NCBI RefSeq assembly: GCF_001437425.1 | Contig: NZ_JQCD01000030.1 | Coordinates: 91,343-155,342 of the forward strand | Reading direction: 5' to 3' | Source: Weissella minor | GTDB taxonomy: Bacteria > Bacillota > Bacilli > Lactobacillales > Lactobacillaceae | DNA: 64,000 bases | Shown here: piece after piece, positions 44,159-53,595 of the stretch | Layout of the letters: each line of letters opens with the position of its first letter | How positions within the stretch are numbered: position 1 is the stretch's first letter | The notes under the pieces: generated by a model | Database searches by the model: none | Seen by the model: the letters and a program-made list of their open reading frames with translations, nothing else | What the model was told of the DNA's origin: nothing | Translations under genes and position numbers: made by a program

Positions 44159-45118
44159 ATGAGTTTTAAATTGGAAGTAAGTATTGGTTATTGGATTGGC
44201 TTTTTCGTGTTCGTTATGATCATGTTGGCCTTAGACTTGGGTGTGTTTCATAAGGACAATGAGGAACCAAGCGTTAAATCTTCATTGCTATGGAGTGCCT
44301 TTTGGATTGCATTAGCGTTTATTTTTGCTGGTGGGGTTTGGTACTTTGGTGGGCGTGCCCATGCGGTTGACTTTATAACTGCATACCTATTAGAAAAGTC
44401 GTTAAGTATTGATAATTTGTTTATTTTTATTTTGGTGTTCAGTTACTTTAAAATTGCACCAAAATATCAACATCGCATTTTATTTTGGGGTGTCTTCGGG
44501 GCGCTGGTGATGCGTGTTATCTTCATTTTTGGTGGGGCTGCTTTGCTGCATCAATTCGAATGGTTGATGTACCTATTTGGTGCCTTCCTTGTTTACACAG
44601 GCGTTAAGATGCTCTTTGAAAAGGAAGAAGACAACGATCTAAATGATAGTGCGATTATCAAGTTGTTCCGAAAAGTGTTGCCGTTGAAAGAAGATGTTGA
44701 AGAACCCCATTTTGTGGTTCGTGAAAATGGGAAGCGCTATGCGACACAATTTTTACTAGCGCTTTTGTTCATCGAAGCCTCAGACTTATTGTTTGCGGTT
44801 GATTCAATCCCAGCTGTTTTGGCGGTGACGCAGGATACATTTATTGTGGTCACATCAAATATCTTTGCCATTATGGGATTGCGTTCACTTTACTTCGCAT
44901 TGGCAAGTATTTTGCCAATGTTTAGATACATTAAATACGCTTTGGCTGGTATTTTGGCCTTTATCGGGGCAAAAATGATTATCAATGAAGGTAGCAAGAT
45001 GCTTGGCGGCTCATTTGAAATTTCAAATATGGTTTCATTGAGTGTGATTGTTGGATTATTGACAATTTCAATTGTGGCATCGGTAATTGTTTCACGTCGC
45101 GAACAAAAACAAATTTAA
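44159..45118 (+). CDS. TerC family integral membrane protein
   Basis: TerC/Alx-type proteins are multi-pass membrane proteins linked to tellurite resistance, manganese export and, in Bacillus, metalation of exported enzymes. The 319-residue protein has about nine helices, the family acidic motif LDLGVFHKD.. and SLSIDNLFIFILVF (Asp in membrane), and FIEASDLLFAVDSIPAV. I place the start at the ATG at 44159; upstream in-frame TTG and GTG codons would overlap the likely -10 box TATAAT at 44104 or lack a ribosome binding site, so the N-terminus is uncertain. Confidence 0.9.
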   Translation: MSFKLEVSIGYWIGFFVFVMIMLALDLGVFHKDNEEPSVKSSLLWSAFWIALAFIFAGGVWYFGGRAHAVDFITAYLLEKSLSIDNLFIFILVFSYFKIAPKYQHRILFWGVFGALVMRVIFIFGGAALLHQFEWLMYLFGAFLVYTGVKMLFEKEEDNDLNDSAIIKLFRKVLPLKEDVEEPHFVVRENGKRYATQFLLALLFIEASDLLFAVDSIPAVLAVTQDTFIVVTSNIFAIMGLRSLYFALASILPMFRYIKYALAGILAFIGAKMIINEGSKMLGGSFEISNMVSLSVIVGLLTISIVASVIVSRREQKQI

Positions 45119-45123
45119 TGCTG

Positions 45124-45154
45124 AAAGCACTCACATGTTGTGGGTGCTTTTTGT
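45124..45154 (+). terminator. Terminator after the terC-like gene
   Basis: AAAGCACTCACA pairs with TGTGGGTGCTTT (one wobble), followed by TTG. Confidence 0.75.
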
Positions 45155-45244
45155 TATACACATCACATAATCTGATGTGTGGGGACGACTTTATGCTATA
45201 ATAGAGCCTGTATACACGAGAAAAAAGAAATGAGGACAAAGCGA

Positions 45245-46273
45245 ATGTTGAAGAAAATGTTATTTGGAACATATACAAAACGCACATCAAAAGGAATTTA
45301 TCAGGCTGATTTTGACACTGAAACTGGTGCCATTTCAGACGTTGAATTATTAGCTGAAGTTGGTTCACCAACTTACCTAGCACTTAGTGATGCCAATGTC
45401 CTCTATGCTGTTGATAAGCAAGATGGACAAGGGGGCATTGCCGTTTATGATTACGACGGAAATCAAGCAACATTGAAGCAAGAAGTGATTGCTGATGGTG
45501 CTTCTCCCGCTTATGTTGCCGTTGATGAGGCGCGCCAATTGCTTTACACAGCTAATTATCATAAAGGAACGGTTGAAGTTTACAGCATTGCTGCCGATGG
45601 CACATTGACACAAACTGATGCCTTCCAAGCTGAAGGATCAGGACCACGTCCAGAACAAGATGGCCCACATATGCACTTTGCTAATTTGACACCAGATAAC
45701 CGCTTGGTTGCGGTCGACCTTGGTAGTGATAAAGTTTATACGTTTGATGTTTCTGAAGCAGGCAAATTAAGTGAAGCAGCTGTCTTTGAAACAGAAGTTG
45801 GTTTTGGCCCACGTCATATCCGCTTCAGTAATGACGGTAAGGTTGCCTATTTGCTCGGTGAATTGTCATCACAATTGTCAGTGCTTGATTATGATGCGAC
45901 GACTGGTCGCTTTAGCCTTCGCGAAACTGTATCAACTAAGCCTGAAGATTGGACTGAACACAACGGAGCAGCTGCAATTTATCTATCAAACGATGGTCGT
46001 TTTGTTTACACATCAAATCGTGGACACAATTCATTGGCCGTCTTTAAGTTGGCAGATGACGGTTCAATTGCCGAACGCGTTCAATTAATTTCAACTGAGG
46101 GTGATTTCCCACGTGACTTTGCTTTGTCACCAGATGAAAACTTTGTGATTGCAACGAATCAAAACACTGACAATGCAACGGTATACCAACGTGATGCACA
46201 AACAGGTTTGTTGACTTTGCAAACAAAGGATATTGCAGTTTCAGAACCTGTTCGTCTTACTTTTGTAAAATAA
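45245..46273 (+). CDS. pgl: Lactonase family protein (YkgB-like 6-phosphogluconolactonase)
   Basis: A 342-residue seven-bladed beta-propeller protein of the YkgB/3-carboxymuconate cyclase-like lactonase family (FGTYTKRTSKGIYQADFD, SPAYVAVDEARQLLYTANYH, GPRHIRFSNDGK, NRGHNSLAVF, PRDFALSPDENFVIA). YkgB of E. coli hydrolyses 6-phosphogluconolactone; in a heterofermenter this would act in the phosphoketolase path. Substrate is inferred from family only. The ATG at 45245 follows GAGGA; the ATG at 45230 is an alternative. Confidence 0.87.
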   Translation: MLKKMLFGTYTKRTSKGIYQADFDTETGAISDVELLAEVGSPTYLALSDANVLYAVDKQDGQGGIAVYDYDGNQATLKQEVIADGASPAYVAVDEARQLLYTANYHKGTVEVYSIAADGTLTQTDAFQAEGSGPRPEQDGPHMHFANLTPDNRLVAVDLGSDKVYTFDVSEAGKLSEAAVFETEVGFGPRHIRFSNDGKVAYLLGELSSQLSVLDYDATTGRFSLRETVSTKPEDWTEHNGAAAIYLSNDGRFVYTSNRGHNSLAVFKLADDGSIAERVQLISTEGDFPRDFALSPDENFVIATNQNTDNATVYQRDAQTGLLTLQTKDIAVSEPVRLTFVK

Positions 46274-46293
46274 AAAATTTAGGAGCTTTTTAA

Positions 46294-47487
46294 ATGGATG
46301 TCAAACATGACCAGAATAAATCATGGTTTTATCGCTGGTTTTTAAATAATAAAACAGTGACCACGCTCCTGGTTATCTTACTGCTCTTATTAATTGTCTT
46401 TATGGTGTCAAAGGTAAGCTTTATTTTTGCACCGTTTAAGGTCATTTTTTCAGCGGTTGGGGCACCATTAATGATTGCGGGTGTGTTTTATTACTTTTTA
46501 AATCCAGTTGTTGACCTGATTGAACGTAAATTAAATGTGAAAAGAACCATCATTATTCTATGTTTCTTTTTAGCATTATTAGCGCTATTGATTTGGGGCT
46601 TAGCTGTATTTATCCCTTGGTTTGGGGAACAAATCCGGAGTTTTGTGAGCCATGTACCTGGTTACTGGCATAGTTTTACCCAAATCTCGGACGAATTACT
46701 TAAGGATAATAAATATCCACAGGTAAACGCTTTTGTCACTGAATTAAATGATAGTTTGGGTAATTGGTTCTCAACATCTTCTAGTGAATATGCAAAGCAA
46801 AGTATTAATAGTGTTTCAAGTATCCTCGGCTCAATTACCAAGATTGGGATTAGCCTTGTAACATTTCCGGTGATGTTGTTTTATATGCTAAAGGATGGTC
46901 ATCGTCTGCCAGTATATCTCACAAGCTTTTTACCTAAAAAGGCACAACCTTCATTCCGCGAAACGTTAACTGACATTAATCGTCAAATTGCAAATTACAT
47001 TCGTGGACAACTTTCAGTGGCTTTCGCCGTTATGATTATGTTTGGTATTGGCTTTACGATTATTGGCTTACCATATGGTTTATTCTTAGCTGTGCTGGCG
47101 GGATTGTTTAATTTGATTCCTTACATTGGGTCATTTTTGGCGATGCTACCTGCTTTAGCGGTGGCCTTATCAGTATCACCGGTCTTATTCGTGCAAGCTG
47201 TGTTGGTTTTCGCAGTCGAACAGGTGCTAGAAGGACATGTGATTTCACCAAAGTTGTTGGGGGATTCATTGGAAATTTATCCAGTAACCGTACTGGTTGT
47301 TTTGTTGTCAGCTGGAAATTTGTTTGGTTTGCCAGGTGTGATTTTAGGAATTCCAGGTTATGCGGTCATGAAGGTCTTACTTACAAAGTTGTATCAATGG
47401 TGGCGTAAGGTTTCAGGTCTCTATGAAGAGGATGAAATTAGAGCCGTTGAATTACAACCGCAAGTGGATCAAACATCAACCGAATAG
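46294..47487 (+). CDS. AI-2E family transporter
   Basis: A 397-residue membrane protein of the AI-2E/PerM family with about eight helices. Family traits are visible: PFKVIFSAVGAPLMIAGVFYYFLNP, the extracellular central domain (about 110-185) and GLPYGLFLAVLAGLFNLIPYIGS near the C-terminal half, then HVISPKLLGDSLEIYP. Members have been tied to AI-2 export or Na+/H+ antiport; specificity is not readable here. Ribosome binding site AGGAG. Confidence 0.92.
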   Translation: MDVKHDQNKSWFYRWFLNNKTVTTLLVILLLLLIVFMVSKVSFIFAPFKVIFSAVGAPLMIAGVFYYFLNPVVDLIERKLNVKRTIIILCFFLALLALLIWGLAVFIPWFGEQIRSFVSHVPGYWHSFTQISDELLKDNKYPQVNAFVTELNDSLGNWFSTSSSEYAKQSINSVSSILGSITKIGISLVTFPVMLFYMLKDGHRLPVYLTSFLPKKAQPSFRETLTDINRQIANYIRGQLSVAFAVMIMFGIGFTIIGLPYGLFLAVLAGLFNLIPYIGSFLAMLPALAVALSVSPVLFVQAVLVFAVEQVLEGHVISPKLLGDSLEIYPVTVLVVLLSAGNLFGLPGVILGIPGYAVMKVLLTKLYQWWRKVSGLYEEDEIRAVELQPQVDQTSTE

Positions 47488-47510
47488 GTTAAAGGGTTTA
47501 ATAAGATTTT

Positions 47511-47554
47511 AAATTATAGCACGGACAGGTTTCTGTTCGTGCTATAATTTTTTG
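47511..47554 (+). terminator. Strong hairpin between the AI-2E gene and trmL
   Basis: An 18-base-pair stem pairs 47511-47528 with 47533-47550 around GTTT, followed by Ts. The 3' arm contains TGC-TATAAT, an extended -10 box, so the element may both end the upstream transcript and hold the promoter for trmL. Confidence 0.85.
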
Positions 47555-47583
47555 ATTACAGTCTAAAATAGGAGAACTGAAAC

Positions 47584-48099
47584 ATGTCTACGAATTATAT
47601 TGTTTTATTTGAACCGTTAATGCCGTCTAATACCGGAAATATTGCCCGCACAGCAACTGGAACGAACACGAAGTTGCATTTAATTGAACCATTGGGCTTT
47701 GAATTGGATGACAAGCATGTTAAACGTGCCGGATTAGATTATTGGGATACAGTTGATTTAGAAATCCATCCGAATTTACCAGCATTTATGGATTCATTAA
47801 CTGAAACAGATGAATTGTTCTTAATTTCTAAGTTTGCGCCACGGGCTTATCATCAAGCCGATTATACAAATCCAGATCATGATTATTATTTCCTTTTTGG
47901 AAAAGAAACAACTGGTTTACCGGAACCCTTTATGCGTAAGCATGAGCAGGCAGCGTTACGTATTCCGCAAAATGATGACCACATTCGCTCGCTAAATTTG
48001 GCGAATACGGCTGCAATTGTGGTTTATGAGGCTTTGAGACAACAAAGTTTTAAAGGTCTCGACTTAACGTTTGATTATGATTATGATAAATTGAAATAA
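47584..48099 (+). CDS. trmL: tRNA (cytidine/uridine-34-2'-O)-methyltransferase TrmL
   Basis: TrmL methylates the wobble 2'-OH of tRNA-Leu isoacceptors. The 171-residue SPOUT protein starts IVLFEPLMPSNTGNIART, has LFGKETTGLPEPF and the knot IPQNDDHIRSLNLANTAAIVVYEALRQ in part. ATG behind AGGAG. Confidence 0.95.
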   Translation: MSTNYIVLFEPLMPSNTGNIARTATGTNTKLHLIEPLGFELDDKHVKRAGLDYWDTVDLEIHPNLPAFMDSLTETDELFLISKFAPRAYHQADYTNPDHDYYFLFGKETTGLPEPFMRKHEQAALRIPQNDDHIRSLNLANTAAIVVYEALRQQSFKGLDLTFDYDYDKLK

Positions 48100-48130
48100 A
48101 TGTCGTTAAAAGAAGTTAGTAGGAGGCAGT

Positions 48131-51040
48131 ATGGCTGAGATAAAAAAGGGCCGGCCGACAACAACAGCAAAAAAACAAACAAGCAAAACACCAACAGCAA
48201 AAAAGCCAACAAGCAAAACAACTACCACTAACAAAAAGGGCCCTGCTAAAAAAGGACCTGCTAAAAAGAAGGGCACGTCATGGTGGCAACAACATTGGCC
48301 ACAATTATTGGCGCTCGTTTTCTTGGTACTGAGTGTACTGGCTATTTTCAGAATTGGTTTATTAGGCGTCTACTTTGCCAATGCCGTTAGATGGTTGATT
48401 GGTGGTAGTTATCAACTCTTTTTAGTTTGTTTCTTATTGATGCTCTTAGTTGTCGTCGCATATAATCAATGGCCTAAAAAAATAAAAACAAATCATTATA
48501 TCGGATTTACTTTGCTTTATATGGGGATTGCATTGGCTGGATCAATTGTGTTGTTTTCAAAAATGAATGCCCATTCAAATTTGATGGGCATGGTCAGTCA
48601 GTATATTGCGCAAGATGTGAATAATCGCGCAGTCTCAACACCAGTTGGTGGGGGGATGATTGGTGCCATTCTTTATCAAGGCATTTATGTCTTAATGGGA
48701 AACTTTGGCGCTTGGCTGATCGATGTCTTACTTATTGCAGGTGGACTCGTCATGCTCTTGAATATTTCATTAAAAGAAGTTTTTGATAACTTCTTTCATT
48801 TGGCTGAAGGCACTGGTGACTATGTCCAAGACAAAGCCACTGAAGTTCATGAAAATGTCACAGAAAAAGTCTCTGACTTTAAAGTAAGACAAAGAAAACC
48901 AATGTCAGATGTCTTTCGGGATGATCCATTTGGGGCACCGACCGCGGAAGAGCAAAAGCAACAGTTGCCAGATGCATCGGCAACTGAAGCAATCAATTTA
49001 GCGCAAGCAGCGGTTAACGCGGACCCATTACAGGCAAGTAGTACTGAGTTTAAAATGCCTGAAATTGTGGCACCAACTGCCCGCCATGCGCAAGATACGG
49101 CAAGTAGTGCGGTCGCACCAAATACAGTGATTGATGAGAAAACCACAGCGAGTGTAACCCAAGCACCAAACGCAAAGCTTAACGATCAAACAGCGGCAAG
49201 TGTGACTCAAACACCAAAGCATCATGATCAAACAAGGGCAAGCGTGGTTCAAGCACCGGATATTCCATTGCCAACGGATGATGATGCCCCAATAGAAGCG
49301 TATGTCTCTGATCCTGATTTTGATGCTGATCGCATTGTGCAACAAGCAGACGCACAAATTGCGCCAGTTACTTTTGGTGAAGAGTTGCCTGAAGAGGATT
49401 TCTCAGATGCACCTTTGACTCATGCGGATGTGATTGGACATAATGATGCGGCAACAAATCCTAAGACAACGCCACATCAAAATAATGTTGGACATGTTGA
49501 GCCGTCGACAAAATCAGAACCAACCGCTGATGTTGATGCGAGTGGTTTGGGGACCGTGATTGATGATGCCCATTATCAACTTCCTTCAACTGATTTGTTG
49601 ACTGAAATTGGTTCAACCGACCAAACGGCGGAACGTGATGCTTTGAATGAAAAAGCCTTAATTTTGCATGAAACGCTGAAAAGTTTTCATATTAACGCAA
49701 CCGTTGAAAAGGTTGTCTTAGGACCGACGGTGACGCAATATGAAATTAAACCCGCTGTTGGGGTGAAGGTTTCAAAAATTCAAAACTTGGCCGATGATTT
49801 GGCCCTATCACTTTCAGCTAAATCGTTACGTATTGAAGCGCCAATTCCGGGTAAGAATGTTGTCGGAATTGAAGTGGCCAATGATCAACAAGCAACGGTT
49901 GGCTTTAAAGACATGGTCGAAGAAGCTGAAATTGATACGGAACATCCTTTGACTGTGCCAATTGGTCGTGGTGTGACAAGTGGCGTTGTGAAGATGGACT
50001 TAACGAAGATGCCACATTTGTTGATTGCTGGATCAACTGGTTCAGGTAAATCTGTGGCGATTAATGGTATTCTGGCCTCGATTCTCTTGCAAGCAAAGCC
50101 AAGTCAAGTGCGTTTGATGTTAGTTGATCCAAAGAAGGTGGAATTGTCAGTTTATAACGATATTCCACATTTGATTACGCCAGTTGTGTCAGACCCTAAG
50201 AAGGCATCACTTGGTTTGAAAAAAGTGGTTGCAGAAATGGACCGTCGTTTCAAACTGCTTGCCGATGAAGGTGTACGTAATATGGAAGGGTATAACCGTT
50301 ATGTTGAAAAGCAAAACGCGAAGGACCCTTCAACGCAATTGCAAAAGATGCCATATCTAGTTGTAATTATTGATGAATTGGCTGATTTGATGATGACTTC
50401 ATCTGTTTCAGGTGATGTTGAAAATTCAATTGTGCGAATTGCGCAATTGGGTCGTGCGGCGGGAATTCATATGATTGTTGCCACACAACGTCCTTCTGTT
50501 GATATTATTACAGGATTGATTAAAGCCAATGTGCCTTCTCGAATGGCCTTTGCCGTGTCATCTGGAGTGGATTCACGTACAATTTTGGACCAAAACGGGG
50601 CCGAAAAGCTCTTAGGTCGTGGTGATATGTTGTTTGCACCAATTGGTTCAAATGGACCGCAACGTGTGCAAGGTGCCTTTATTTCTGATGAAGATGTTGA
50701 AAATTTGACAGATTTCATTAAGGAACAAAGTGAGGCACAATATGATGAGAGTATGACGGTTTCCGATGCTGAAGTGCAATCACTTGATCAAAATGGTGGT
50801 GCGGATGAATTGGATGAACTTTGGGATGAGGTCTTAGAATTTGTCTTACGGGCAAATGGGGCCTCAACCTCTTCTATTCAACGTCATTTCAAGATTGGTT
50901 ATAATCGTGCCGGTCGTATGATTGATGATATGTCGGATCGTGGTTTGATTGGACCACAGAATGGTTCTAAACCGCGTGAAATTAATTTTACAGCAGACAT
51001 GTTACCATCATTGAAACGATCAACGCCAAATCAAAATTAA
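48131..51040 (+). CDS. ftsK: DNA translocase FtsK/SpoIIIE
   Basis: FtsK pumps chromosomal DNA out of the closing septum and promotes dimer resolution. The 969-residue protein has a Lys/Thr/Pro-rich N-terminus, four membrane helices (about 55-215), a long linker (about 240-500), the RecA-like motor with Walker A GSTGSGKSVAING and Walker B LVVIIDELADLM, and the gamma winged helix (ASTSSIQRHFKIGYNRAGRMID). The linker holds three copies of a DxxTxASVxQxP motif (about 336-375). 969 residues is long for a Gram-positive SpoIIIE-type protein, chiefly through the linker. ATG behind AGGAGG. Confidence 0.96.
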   Translation: MAEIKKGRPTTTAKKQTSKTPTAKKPTSKTTTTNKKGPAKKGPAKKKGTSWWQQHWPQLLALVFLVLSVLAIFRIGLLGVYFANAVRWLIGGSYQLFLVCFLLMLLVVVAYNQWPKKIKTNHYIGFTLLYMGIALAGSIVLFSKMNAHSNLMGMVSQYIAQDVNNRAVSTPVGGGMIGAILYQGIYVLMGNFGAWLIDVLLIAGGLVMLLNISLKEVFDNFFHLAEGTGDYVQDKATEVHENVTEKVSDFKVRQRKPMSDVFRDDPFGAPTAEEQKQQLPDASATEAINLAQAAVNADPLQASSTEFKMPEIVAPTARHAQDTASSAVAPNTVIDEKTTASVTQAPNAKLNDQTAASVTQTPKHHDQTRASVVQAPDIPLPTDDDAPIEAYVSDPDFDADRIVQQADAQIAPVTFGEELPEEDFSDAPLTHADVIGHNDAATNPKTTPHQNNVGHVEPSTKSEPTADVDASGLGTVIDDAHYQLPSTDLLTEIGSTDQTAERDALNEKALILHETLKSFHINATVEKVVLGPTVTQYEIKPAVGVKVSKIQNLADDLALSLSAKSLRIEAPIPGKNVVGIEVANDQQATVGFKDMVEEAEIDTEHPLTVPIGRGVTSGVVKMDLTKMPHLLIAGSTGSGKSVAINGILASILLQAKPSQVRLMLVDPKKVELSVYNDIPHLITPVVSDPKKASLGLKKVVAEMDRRFKLLADEGVRNMEGYNRYVEKQNAKDPSTQLQKMPYLVVIIDELADLMMTSSVSGDVENSIVRIAQLGRAAGIHMIVATQRPSVDIITGLIKANVPSRMAFAVSSGVDSRTILDQNGAEKLLGRGDMLFAPIGSNGPQRVQGAFISDEDVENLTDFIKEQSEAQYDESMTVSDAEVQSLDQNGGADELDELWDEVLEFVLRANGASTSSIQRHFKIGYNRAGRMIDDMSDRGLIGPQNGSKPREINFTADMLPSLKRSTPNQN

Positions 51041-51045
51041 CTCAG

Positions 51046-51084
51046 ACGGACGTCATGCCCTTTGCGCATGACGTCCGTTTTGTT
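51046..51084 (+). terminator. Terminator after ftsK
   Basis: A perfect 13-base-pair stem, ACGGACGTCATGC with GCATGACGTCCGT, followed by TTTTG. TATAAT at 51083 is a likely -10 box for the ABC operon. Confidence 0.85.
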
Positions 51085-51120
51085 ATAATTTGGGTACTAT
51101 GAAGAATCGAGAAAATACTG

Positions 51121-52026
51121 ATGATTGAAATTACAGAGTTAACCAAACAATTTGGGACCAAGACAGCTGTAAATCATTTAAATATGACCATTAAGCCTGG
51201 TGAAGTGATGGGCTTAATTGGGCAAAATGGTGCTGGAAAAACGACGACTTTTCGGATGATTCTAGATTTTATTGAAGCGACGAGTGGTACCGTGACTTGG
51301 GATGGCGCCAAAATTGACGATGTGAAACGTCAAAAACTAGGTTTTTTACCAGAAGAGCGTGGATTATATCAAAAAGCCAGCATTGAGAATCAAATTCTAT
51401 ATTTTGCCGAATTACATGGTATGAAAAAAGCAGATGCTAAAATTGCCTTACGGGACTGGATGAAACGTTTGAATGTTGTGGGAAAGCCAGAAGATAAAGT
51501 CCAAAGTCTATCAAAGGGAAATGCACAAAAAATTCAATTAATCGCAACGGTTATTTTTGAACCGGAATTTTTGATTTTAGATGAACCTTTTTCGGGCTTA
51601 GACCCAGTGAATACAGAATTGATGATGCAAGAAATATTAAATTTGAAGGCGCAAGGTGCCATGATTATTTTTAGCTCACATGATATGGCTGGTGTTGAAA
51701 AATTATCGGATAAGTTAACCATGCTACGACACGGCAATGTTGTACTACAGGGAGAACCGAATGCATTGCGTGAGCAATTTGGCCGGACTGAGATTTATTT
51801 GGAAGCGCCGATTAGTGATACGGAATTGTTACAAATTCCTGGGATTGCACAGCTGGAACATGCCGGCAATGGACGTAAGTTACATTTGAGTGACCCAGCA
51901 GTTGGAAAAGATGTCTTTAATTTGGTGACGCAAACGGGATATATTCCGGTATTTGCGCAAGAACCGCCAACTTTGGATACCATTTTTAGACGAGAAGTCG
52001 CGGCGGGGGAGCAAAACCATGCGTAA
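51121..52026 (+). CDS. ABC transporter ATP-binding protein (NatA/YhaQ-like)
   Basis: A 301-residue ATPase with Walker A GQNGAGKTTTF, signature LSKGNAQKIQL (SKGN replacing the usual SGGQ, a mark of this subgroup), Walker B FLILDEPFSGLDP, H-loop SSHDMAGVE and a C-terminal accessory domain. It overlaps the permease gene by 8 bases. The pair resembles NatAB-type exporters implicated in Na+ or drug/peptide efflux; the substrate is unknown. Confidence 0.93.
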   Translation: MIEITELTKQFGTKTAVNHLNMTIKPGEVMGLIGQNGAGKTTTFRMILDFIEATSGTVTWDGAKIDDVKRQKLGFLPEERGLYQKASIENQILYFAELHGMKKADAKIALRDWMKRLNVVGKPEDKVQSLSKGNAQKIQLIATVIFEPEFLILDEPFSGLDPVNTELMMQEILNLKAQGAMIIFSSHDMAGVEKLSDKLTMLRHGNVVLQGEPNALREQFGRTEIYLEAPISDTELLQIPGIAQLEHAGNGRKLHLSDPAVGKDVFNLVTQTGYIPVFAQEPPTLDTIFRREVAAGEQNHA

Positions 52027-53254
52027 AAAACAATTATTCACGGTTATCAAACAAACATTTAAAACACGCATTAAAACAGTTGGCTATTGGATGTTGGTCT
52101 TGACGCCCATTTTGTTACTAGGTGCCATGGGTGGGATTGGATGGCTAGTCCAGGCGACGCAAAGTCAAGCTCAGCCTGAAATTGGAATTGTTCAAAATCA
52201 AACACTGAGCCAACACTTAAAAGGTGATCAAGCATTGGATGCGATTATAAAAGATTATCCAACTGATCAGGCCGCCAAAAAAGATTTAAGTGCTGAAAAA
52301 TTGGATGCCGTACTGGTTGAAAAGGATCAAAAATTCACATTGACCAAAAGAGCGGATGGACAAAATATCGATGATAATAGTTTAACGGCCAGTCTAACGC
52401 AATTTAATACTGCCCAGCGGGCGCAACAATTACAAGTCGATTCGAAGACATTAGACCAATTGTTAGCACCGCCAAAAATTGATACCCATGTGCAGAGTCA
52501 AAAGGGTGTGAATGCGAATGGCGATAATGTGAACGGCGCGAACTATGGGGTGACGATCGTCTTAGGAATTTTAATTTTCACATTCTTAAGTTCGTATGTG
52601 GGGATGATTGCCCAAGAAATTGCGAATGAAAAATCATCACGTATCATGGAAATTCTATTGGCTGCAACATCCCCAGGGGTTCAATTCTTTGGGAAAATTG
52701 GTGGCATTGGCCTTTTGGCTTTGCTGCATGGCGCACTATACCTCCTTTGTGGGCTTGTAGGCGCAATTTGGCTCCCTAAAATTCCACAAGTCAAAACGGT
52801 TTTGGATACCTTACAGGGTGTTGATTGGACCTTTGCGGGCATTACGGTGGCAATTGTCTTAGTCTCTATTTTGTTATATATGGTACTGACGGCTATTGTA
52901 GCGGCGATGGTGAATGACCTGAGTCAAGTGCAACAAGCTGTGGCACCAGTGACATATTTGTCAATTATTGGATATGCATTAACCTTTTTGGTTAATGGAC
53001 AGTCACATAATATGTTCTTAAATATCATGTCGTATGTGCCATTCTTTTCACAGACATTAATGCCAGCACGTTTGGGATTACAATACGCAACCATGGGTGA
53101 TGCTTGGATTGCTCTAGGTCTTGAACTCGTGGCACTTGTGTTGTTAGGCACATTTGGTTTAAATGTTTATAAGCAAAATGTATTAACGTATCGTGAAGGG
53201 AATATCACGAAATCTGCGATTTTAAGTTTAAAAAATCTATTTAAACGCCATTAA
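52019..53254 (+). CDS. ABC-2 type permease (NatB/YhaP-like)
   Basis: A 411-residue permease: a first membrane helix (about 22-42), an extracellular domain (about 45-180), then five helices (about 185-385) including the family segment SSYVGMIAQEIANEKSSRIMEILLAATSPGVQFFGKIGGIG shown here in part by EIANEKSSRIMEILLA. It starts inside the ATPase gene at ATG 52019, so the two are translated together. A bidirectional terminator follows. Confidence 0.92.
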   Translation: MRKKQLFTVIKQTFKTRIKTVGYWMLVLTPILLLGAMGGIGWLVQATQSQAQPEIGIVQNQTLSQHLKGDQALDAIIKDYPTDQAAKKDLSAEKLDAVLVEKDQKFTLTKRADGQNIDDNSLTASLTQFNTAQRAQQLQVDSKTLDQLLAPPKIDTHVQSQKGVNANGDNVNGANYGVTIVLGILIFTFLSSYVGMIAQEIANEKSSRIMEILLAATSPGVQFFGKIGGIGLLALLHGALYLLCGLVGAIWLPKIPQVKTVLDTLQGVDWTFAGITVAIVLVSILLYMVLTAIVAAMVNDLSQVQQAVAPVTYLSIIGYALTFLVNGQSHNMFLNIMSYVPFFSQTLMPARLGLQYATMGDAWIALGLELVALVLLGTFGLNVYKQNVLTYREGNITKSAILSLKNLFKRH

Positions 53255-53294
53255 AAAAAGCGACCAGTGCTCAAATGAACTGGTCGCTTTTTAA
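53254..53294. terminator. Bidirectional terminator after the ABC operon
   Basis: AAAGCGACCAGT pairs with ACTGGTCGCTTT, flanked by A and T tracts; it serves the permease gene and the minus-strand small gene. Confidence 0.88.
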
Positions 53295-53299
53295 ATTGC

Positions 53300-53434
53300 T
53301 TATTTCGCGTTGTTATCTTTATTTTTCTTAGTCAAAAAGGTCTTGGCGCTGTTATCATCATCTAAATCAGGAATTTGGAAAGTCTCTTCCATGTTTTTGC
53401 CAAGTTCATCTTGACGGCGTGTTAGTAGTCCCAT
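53300..53434 (-). CDS. Small hydrophilic protein, 44 residues
   Basis: A minus-strand frame encoding a 44-residue protein that starts MGLLTRRQDELGKNMEETFQ, continues IPDLDDDNSAKTFL and ends KKNKDNNAK. It is highly charged, with no membrane helix or signal. Support for a real gene: GAAAGGAAG ribosome binding site 10 bases before the ATG, start and stop filling the gap between two convergent or divergent genes, and a bidirectional terminator right after the stop. I do not recognise the family. Confidence 0.6.
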   Translation of the reverse strand: MGLLTRRQDELGKNMEETFQIPDLDDDNSAKTFLTKKNKDNNAK

Positions 53435-53595
53435 AATGTTATGACTTCCTTTCTAAAAATAGGATTGCCTATAGTTTAGCACTTTTTGCGCTAAAGTAAA
53501 TGGATGATATTTAGTTAAACCGAATTTTTGACGTGAAAAATGCTAAAGTGGTGTATAATAGATGCTATTGAATCAAACATGAAAGGAGGCTAAAC

